Shown here: positions 58,786 through 64,000 of the stretch, in pieces
Position numbering within the stretch: the stretch's first letter is position 1
Layout of the letters: each line of letters opens with the position of its first letter
NCBI GenBank assembly: GCA_030145845.1
Contig: JAIXHJ010000001.1
Location: forward strand, 62,001 to 126,000
Length of the DNA: 64,000 nucleotides
Direction of reading: 5' to 3'
From: Pseudomonadota bacterium
GTDB taxonomy: Bacteria > Pseudomonadota > Gammaproteobacteria > Pseudomonadales > Oceanobacteraceae
Notes under the pieces: model-generated
Seen by the model: the letters and a program-made list of their open reading frames with translations, nothing else
Told to the model about the DNA's origin: nothing
Databases searched by the model: none
Made by a program: the position numbers and the translations under genes

Positions 58786-59952
58786 ATGAAAATTGCGATT
58801 GCCGGGACCGGTTATGTTGGTCTTTCGAATGCCATGCTGCTGGCACAGCATAACGAAGTGGTTGCGTTGGATATTATTCCCGAAAAAGTTGAAATGCTGA
58901 ATAATAAACAATCGCCTATTGTGGATACGGAGATTGAGGATTTCCTGCAGAATAAACCGCTGAATTTTAAGGCAACGATGGATAAGCAGGAGGCCTATGC
59001 CGGGGCCTCCTTTGTGGTGATTGCTACGCCAACCGACTACGACCCCAGCAGTAACTATTTCAATACCAAAAGTGTTGAAGCCGTTATCCGTGATGTTACA
59101 GCGGTTAATCCTGATGCGGTTATGGTTATCAAATCCACGATTCCTGTGGGCTATACCAAGCGTCTGCAGGAAGAAACCGGCTGTCAGAATCTGATTTTCT
59201 CGCCGGAGTTCCTGCGTGAAGGTAAGGCTCTGTACGATAATCTCTATCCTTCCCGTGTGATTGTCGGAGAGCGTTCAGACCGTGCCAGGCAGTTTGCTGA
59301 TCTGCTGGTGCAGGGGGCCTGGAAAGAAGAGATCGATGTGCTGTTCACTGACAGTACCGAAGCTGAGGCTGTAAAACTTTTCTCCAATACGTATCTTGCC
59401 TTGCGTGTTGCCTACTTCAACGAGCTGGATACCTACTGTGAAACGCATGGCCTGGACACCCGCCAGATCATTGAGGGGGTTGGTCTGGATCCACGGATTG
59501 GTAATCACTACAACAACCCGAGTTTCGGTTATGGCGGCTACTGCCTGCCGAAAGACACCAAGCAGCTGTTGGCCAACTTCGATCAGGTGCCGAATAACAT
59601 TATCCGTGCCATCGTGGATGCTAATACCACCCGTAAAGATTTTATTGCTGACTCGATTCTGAAGCGTAATCCCAAAGTGGTGGGCATTTACCGGCTGGTG
59701 ATGAAGTCTGGTTCTGATAACTTCCGGGCCTCCGCGATTCAGGGAGTGATGAAACGCATTAAGGCAAAAGGCGTTGAGGTTGTGGTGTATGAGCCAGTGT
59801 TGGAGGAGGATGAGTTTTTTCATTCTCGTGTGGTGAATAACCTTGAAGAATTTAAAGCAATATCGGATGTGATTGTGGCTAATCGCCCGTCGTCAGAGCT
59901 GGAAGATATTGCTGTTAAGGTTTATACCCGTGATTTATTTGGAAATGATTAG
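58786..59952 (+). CDS. ugd: UDP-glucose 6-dehydrogenase
   Basis: 388 residues, like E. coli Ugd. NAD-binding [22 protein letters not shown], and catalytic Cys in [16 protein letters not shown] (about residue 255). Makes UDP-glucuronate for polysaccharide or LPS. The ATG at 58786 has GTGGAAA upstream; the frame extends six codons further. Confidence 0.95.
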   Translation: MKIAIAGTGYVGLSNAMLLAQHNEVVALDIIPEKVEMLNNKQSPIVDTEIEDFLQNKPLNFKATMDKQEAYAGASFVVIATPTDYDPSSNYFNTKSVEAVIRDVTAVNPDAVMVIKSTIPVGYTKRLQEETGCQNLIFSPEFLREGKALYDNLYPSRVIVGERSDRARQFADLLVQGAWKEEIDVLFTDSTEAEAVKLFSNTYLALRVAYFNELDTYCETHGLDTRQIIEGVGLDPRIGNHYNNPSFGYGGYCLPKDTKQLLANFDQVPNNIIRAIVDANTTRKDFIADSILKRNPKVVGIYRLVMKSGSDNFRASAIQGVMKRIKAKGVEVVVYEPVLEEDEFFHSRVVNNLEEFKAISDVIVANRPSSELEDIAVKVYTRDLFGND

Positions 59953-59966
59953 TTAAGAGAATTTTT

Positions 59967-60965
59967 ATGCTTCAAGATAAAACAATTTTAGTTACAGGTG
60001 GTACCGGGTCTTTTGGTAATACTTTCGTTCCTATGACCCTGGAAAAGTATAATCCTAAGAAAATAATCATTTTTTCCCGTGATGAAATGAAACAGTGGGA
60101 TATGGCGAAAAATTATCACGATGACCCACGTGTGCGTTTCTTTATTGGTGATGTTCGTGATCGTGACCGTCTTTATCGTGCATTGGATGGCGTGGATTAT
60201 GTTGTGCATGCTGCAGCGACCAAGATTGTCCCGACAGCAGAATATAACCCTTTTGAATGTGTGAAAACCAATATCGATGGTGCAATGAACCTGATTGATG
60301 CTTGTATCGATAAAAAAGTAAAAGGAGTGGTGGCTCTCTCTACTGACAAGGCAAGCAGTCCTATTAATCTTTACGGTGCTACAAAGCTGGCGTCAGATAA
60401 GTTATTCGTTGCAGGTAATCATTATGCGGGAGGTAAAGGCACCCGCTTTTCTGTTGTTCGCTACGGAAATGTGATGGGGTCCCGGGGGTCAGTAATTCCC
60501 TTCTTTATGTCCATTAAAGATAAAGGGGTGCTTCCGATTACAGATGAGCGTATGACCCGATTCATGATTTCGCTTGAACAGGGCGTTGAGTTGGTATGGC
60601 ATGCCTTTGAAGATATGGTTGGTGGTGAAATTTACGTTAAAAAAATTCCTTCAATGAAAGTTACTGATTTGGCTTGCGTGGTGGCTCCCGAAGCCACGCA
60701 GGAAGTGGTTGGTATTCGCCCCGGAGAGAAATTGCATGAACAAATGATTGGTGCAGAAGATGCCTATTTTACTTATGAGTATCCGGAGCATTATAAGATT
60801 CTGCCGCAGATTAATAATTGGGATAAGGATGTAAACCGCATTAAGGACGGTAAAAAAGTACCGGAAGGTTTTGTCTATGCCAGTGATAATAACAGTGAAT
60901 GGATGACAACTTCTGAGTTACAGACCTGGATTGATGAAAATCGTAATAAAATTGGGAGTATCTGA
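59967..60965 (+). CDS. pseB: UDP-N-acetylglucosamine 4,6-dehydratase (PseB)
   Basis: 332 residues. Short-chain sugar dehydratase making the 4-keto-6-deoxy-L-altro intermediate from UDP-GlcNAc. NAD motif TGGTGSFG at the N terminus, STDKASSPINLYGATKLASD with the Tyr-x-x-x-Lys, and RYGNVMGSRGSVIPFF. AT-richer than upstream genes. One base overlap with pseC. Confidence 0.93.
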   Translation: MLQDKTILVTGGTGSFGNTFVPMTLEKYNPKKIIIFSRDEMKQWDMAKNYHDDPRVRFFIGDVRDRDRLYRALDGVDYVVHAAATKIVPTAEYNPFECVKTNIDGAMNLIDACIDKKVKGVVALSTDKASSPINLYGATKLASDKLFVAGNHYAGGKGTRFSVVRYGNVMGSRGSVIPFFMSIKDKGVLPITDERMTRFMISLEQGVELVWHAFEDMVGGEIYVKKIPSMKVTDLACVVAPEATQEVVGIRPGEKLHEQMIGAEDAYFTYEYPEHYKILPQINNWDKDVNRIKDGKKVPEGFVYASDNNSEWMTTSELQTWIDENRNKIGSI

Positions 60966-62122
60966 TGATCCCATACGGGCGACAGGATATTACTCAGGCA
61001 GATATAGATGCTGTTGTTGAGGTGCTAAAATCGGATTTCCTGACTCAGGGCCCGAAAGTTCCATTGTTCGAGCAGACTGTTTCAGCGAAAGTAGGCGCCA
61101 GGTATGCACTGGCTGTAAATAGTGCTACCAGTGCTTTGCATATCGCCTGTTTGGCATTGGAATTGGGCGAAGGTGACTGGCTCTGGACTACACCGATTAC
61201 TTTTGTCGCTTCGGCTAATTGTGGTTTGTATTGCGGCGCACAGGTTGATTTTGTGGATATTGATCCCCGTACTTACAATCTGTGCCCCAAAGCACTGGAA
61301 GCTCAACTGATGGCAGCTGAGAGGGAAGATAAGCTGCCCAAAGTATTGGTTGTTGTTCATTTGTGTGGGCAACCCTGCGATATGCAGGCAATCCATACTC
61401 TGTCACAGCGTTATGGTTTCAAAATCATTGAGGATGCCTCTCATGCGATTGGAGGCAAATATCAGGGAGAGTACATCGGTAATGGCCGCTACAGCGATGT
61501 CACCGTATTCAGCTTTCATCCGGTGAAAATCATAACTACGGCTGAAGGTGGTATGGCTCTGACTAATGATGGCCAATTGGCGGAAAAAATGAACCTGTAC
61601 CGTAGTCACGGTGTTACCCGTGATCAGCGCCTGATGACACATGAGTCTGATGGCCCCTGGTACTATCAGCAGGTTGAACTCGGTTACAACTACCGTATGA
61701 CAGAGCTGCAGGCCGCGTTAGGAATAAGTCAGATGGAGCGGTTGGATGTGTTTGTCGCCCGCCGCCATAAACTGGCAAAACGCTATGATGAAATGCTGGA
61801 AAACATGCCAGTTATAACACCTTGGCAACACCCTGATAGCTACTCAGGTCTGCACCTGTATGTGATTCGCTTGAAGCTGGAGAATATCAGCAAAAGTCAC
61901 CGCCAGGTATTTGAATCATTGCGTGAGCTTGGCATTGGTGTAAATTTGCATTACATACCAGTGCATACTCAGCCTTATTACCAGAATATGGGCTTCAGGC
62001 AAGGTGATTACCCTGAAGCCGAACGCTACTACAGTGAAGCGATCAGTTTGCCAATGTATCAAGGACTGACCGATCAGCAGCAGGCTGAGGTTGTGCGAGT
62101 ACTGGAGTCCGTTTTGAAATGA
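60965..62122 (+). CDS. pseC: PseC-type UDP-4-keto-sugar aminotransferase
   Basis: 385 residues. PLP aminotransferase of the DegT/DnrJ/EryC1 family acting on the PseB product. MIPYGRQDITQADIDAVVEV at the start, the PLP Lys in SFHPVKIITTAEGG, and the helix of sugar-binding residues near the C terminus. One base overlap with pseB and four with the fused gene after it, so one translational unit. Confidence 0.93.
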   Translation: MIPYGRQDITQADIDAVVEVLKSDFLTQGPKVPLFEQTVSAKVGARYALAVNSATSALHIACLALELGEGDWLWTTPITFVASANCGLYCGAQVDFVDIDPRTYNLCPKALEAQLMAAEREDKLPKVLVVVHLCGQPCDMQAIHTLSQRYGFKIIEDASHAIGGKYQGEYIGNGRYSDVTVFSFHPVKIITTAEGGMALTNDGQLAEKMNLYRSHGVTRDQRLMTHESDGPWYYQQVELGYNYRMTELQAALGISQMERLDVFVARRHKLAKRYDEMLENMPVITPWQHPDSYSGLHLYVIRLKLENISKSHRQVFESLRELGIGVNLHYIPVHTQPYYQNMGFRQGDYPEAERYYSEAISLPMYQGLTDQQQAEVVRVLESVLK

Positions 62123-63741
62123 CAGCTACACTTTTGCTGCAGGCAAGAACTAACTCCTCTCGTTTGCCTGGTAAGGTTTTACTTCCTGTAGCGGGGGTGC
62201 CATTAGTTGTATTGGCAGCGTTAAGGGCTGGCAATACAGGCCATCGTGTTGTCGTTGTGACCTCTGGCGAAAAATCAGACGATGCACTGTGTGACGTTCT
62301 TAAGCAATGGAAGGTAGATTACTTTCGAGGCGATCTGAACAATACCCTGAAACGCTTCGTGGACGCAATTGATGGGTTACCAGACGAACGCTTGGTTGTT
62401 CGGTTAACTGGTGACAATATTCTGCCGGATGGGTCTTTGATAGATGAATTGCTTAACGATTTTACACAGCGTGATCTGGCGTATCTGAGTTGTGGGGGAG
62501 CTGCTTCCGGTCTCCCATATGGTGTCAGTGCAGAAGTAACCCGCGCAGGATATTTACGTGATGCATACCAGGAAGCAAATACAGCATTTGAGCGTGAACA
62601 TGTAACTCCCAGGGTTATCGCAAGGTTTGGCAGAACAGTATTTGAGCGATACAGGCTGTTATCGATGTCTCTGTACCGCTGTACTGTCGATACTTTGGAT
62701 GATTATCTGCGGGTATGTCGGTTGTTTAAAAACGTAGGTAAACCCGAAAATGTCTCACTGGATTGGCTTCTCGAACGTCTGAAGCAGATATCCCCTGAGG
62801 TTATTACATCAAATTCCGCCTGTCCCATGGTGCTCGGCACTGCTCAGCTTGGGCTGGCTTATGGTATTACCAATACAAGTGGCCGCCCAAATCAGAGTCA
62901 GGTTAACGTACTGGTTCAGGCTGCTATAGCTAACGGCGTACAGTACCTTGATACGGCGAGGGCTTACGGCGATAGCGAACAGGTTTTGGGTGAGGCCCTT
63001 TCTGGTGGCTGGGATTCGCGCGTATCTGTTATTACAAAATTATCTCCGCTGGATGATTGTTCTGGTGATGTTTCATCAAGCGTCATCCGCGCTTGCATCG
63101 AGCAAAGTATCTATAAATCCTGTCATTCGCTTCGTGTTCAGTCCCTTGATGTATTAATGCTTCATCGGGCAGAACATTTAACTGCCTGGCAGGGAGCTGC
63201 CTGGTCAGACCTGATTGAGCTGAAAGAACAGGGGGTGATAAAGCGACTTGGTGTCTCAGTTCAATCACCAGAAGAAGCGCTGTTTGCATTGGATTTTAAT
63301 GATGTCGAGTTTATCCAGCTACCATTTAATATCCTTGATTATCGTTGGCATAGGGTGATTGAAAAAGTTTCACAAGTTAAGAACACTCGGCCTCTGGTGA
63401 TTCATGCCCGTAGCGCTTTATTACAGGGTTTGTTGACATCCGGTAAAGAAGATTTATGGCGCAGGGCACGTTGTTCAAATGCAGTTGAGGTTATTGGCTG
63501 GCTCCAAGCGAAAGCCGATGAATATACAGGTGGGGATATAGTTGAATTATCGCTTCGCTATGTTTGTTCCCAAAAGTGGATTGATGGAGTGGTTGTTGGA
63601 GTTGAAACCATCGAGCAACTAAATAATAACCTTGTTAAGTTAAACTCTGCTTGCTGGTCTGACGAGCAAGTAGAATTGATTACTGCTGATCGTCCCCTTG
63701 TGCCAGTTGAAACGCTTAATCCTGCCAAATGGAAAGCATAA
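62119..63741 (+). CDS. SpsF-like cytidylyltransferase fused to aldo/keto reductase
   Basis: 540 residues. N-terminal domain (about 1-230) has LLLQARTNSSRLPGKVLLPV, the signature of CMP-sugar-type nucleotidyltransferases (SpsF, COG1861). After a short linker, the C-terminal domain (about 235-540) has VLGTAQLGLAYGI, DTARAYGDSE and MLHRAEHL, as in NAD(P)-dependent aldo/keto reductases. The Tyr of DTARAYG and a Lys in KLSPL fit the catalytic tetrad. Directly follows pseC. Probably activates and/or reduces a sugar of the pse-type pathway; the exact step is unknown. Confidence 0.85.
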   Translation: MTATLLLQARTNSSRLPGKVLLPVAGVPLVVLAALRAGNTGHRVVVVTSGEKSDDALCDVLKQWKVDYFRGDLNNTLKRFVDAIDGLPDERLVVRLTGDNILPDGSLIDELLNDFTQRDLAYLSCGGAASGLPYGVSAEVTRAGYLRDAYQEANTAFEREHVTPRVIARFGRTVFERYRLLSMSLYRCTVDTLDDYLRVCRLFKNVGKPENVSLDWLLERLKQISPEVITSNSACPMVLGTAQLGLAYGITNTSGRPNQSQVNVLVQAAIANGVQYLDTARAYGDSEQVLGEALSGGWDSRVSVITKLSPLDDCSGDVSSSVIRACIEQSIYKSCHSLRVQSLDVLMLHRAEHLTAWQGAAWSDLIELKEQGVIKRLGVSVQSPEEALFALDFNDVEFIQLPFNILDYRWHRVIEKVSQVKNTRPLVIHARSALLQGLLTSGKEDLWRRARCSNAVEVIGWLQAKADEYTGGDIVELSLRYVCSQKWIDGVVVGVETIEQLNNNLVKLNSACWSDEQVELITADRPLVPVETLNPAKWKA

Positions 63742-63742
63742 G

Positions 63743-64000
63743 ATGCCTGATTTATCAAATAAATTTTCTCTGAAGTCCAAGCGTATACTTGTAACGGGAG
63801 CAACAGGCTATTTAGGACGGGCGATGGTAGTGGGTCTTGCTGAAATGGGTGCTACTGTGATTCTTAATGGCAGGAATCGCAAACAGGTGGAAGAATATAC
63901 AGAGGAATTATGCAGCAGCGGGTTTAAAGCTATATCCGCAGTTTTTGATATTAATGACGAGGATGCAGTACGAGGCTGGTTCTCCAGGAATGGCAATGCT
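63743..64000 (+). CDS. Short-chain dehydrogenase/reductase, 3' end cut by window edge
   Basis: 86 codons in the window, starting at ATG 63743, one base after the fusion stop. Rossmann loop VTGATGYLGRAMVVGLAEMG and the NGRNRKQVEE strand identify an SDR. The catalytic Ser-Tyr-Lys lies beyond the edge. Likely the next sugar-modifying reductase of the same operon. Confidence 0.8.
   Translation, partial: MPDLSNKFSLKSKRILVTGATGYLGRAMVVGLAEMGATVILNGRNRKQVEEYTEELCSSGFKAISAVFDINDEDAVRGWFSRNGNA

Overview
The window is chromosomal DNA from a gammaproteobacterium, most likely a marine Pseudomonadales/Oceanospirillales-type organism. The evidence is gene order and content. The block mtaD-ubiG-mupP-yciK, divergent gyrA-serC-pheA-hisC-(tyrA-aroA fusion)-cmk-rpsA-ihfB, followed by a surface-polysaccharide locus, is the arrangement known from Pseudomonas. 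The cis/trans fatty-acid isomerase, class I PHA synthase with phasin, and several MCPs fit a free-living heterotroph. A genus cannot be assigned from the sequence alone. DNA is moderately GC-rich until about 57.5 kb and becomes visibly AT-richer across the polysaccharide genes. No rRNA, tRNA, CRISPR array, phage or insertion sequence was seen.

Layout. 1-8.3 kb: a minus-strand block with cti (3' end cut by the window edge), two chemotaxis receptors flanking a GST and a small zinc-ribbon protein, then arsC-wrbA-DUF2069. 8.4-13.2 kb: YihY and DUF3422 membrane proteins, an lrgAB-like pair and its divergent LysR regulator. 13.3-18.7 kb: envelope genes, namely an unrecognised acidic protein overlapping an outer-membrane barrel-like gene, a DUF885 lipoprotein, DUF4892 and a patatin. 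18.7-24.9 kb: prmB-aroC-MFS, then DUF6489-phasin-phaC. 24.9-32.8 kb: a tight three-gene set including a UPF0270 protein, then mnmC, an AEC transporter, periplasmic cyclophilin, an SH3 protein, yciI-yciB, rnm and yciO. 32.8-38 kb: two tandem tryptophanyl-tRNA synthetases leading into scpA-scpB-rluB. 38-42.8 kb: a diguanylate cyclase and yciK-mupP-ubiG-mtaD. 42.9-53.8 kb: gyrA and the aromatic amino acid/cmk/rpsA block. 53.8-54.3 kb: a REP/REPIN repeat cluster. 54.5-57.5 kb: ihfB-lapA-lapB-pyrF-rfaH. 57.6-64 kb: an exact ops element and the start of a polysaccharide operon (galU, ugd, pseB, pseC, a cytidylyltransferase-aldo/keto reductase fusion, an SDR cut by the window edge).

How the parts work together. 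serC, pheA, hisC, tyrA-aroA and aroC cover serine, chorismate, phenylalanine, tyrosine and histidine synthesis. lapA/lapB control LPS synthesis next to a locus that makes surface sugars. rfaH lies immediately before an ops site, so the polysaccharide operon is very probably antiterminated by its neighbour's product. The most novel-looking material is the pseB/pseC/fused cytidylyltransferase-reductase/SDR set, which looks like a variant route to an activated 9-carbon or other dideoxy-amino sugar. Next come the tandem TrpRS pair, whose second member has a four-cysteine motif resembling the Fe-S site of some TrpRS enzymes, and the REPIN array.
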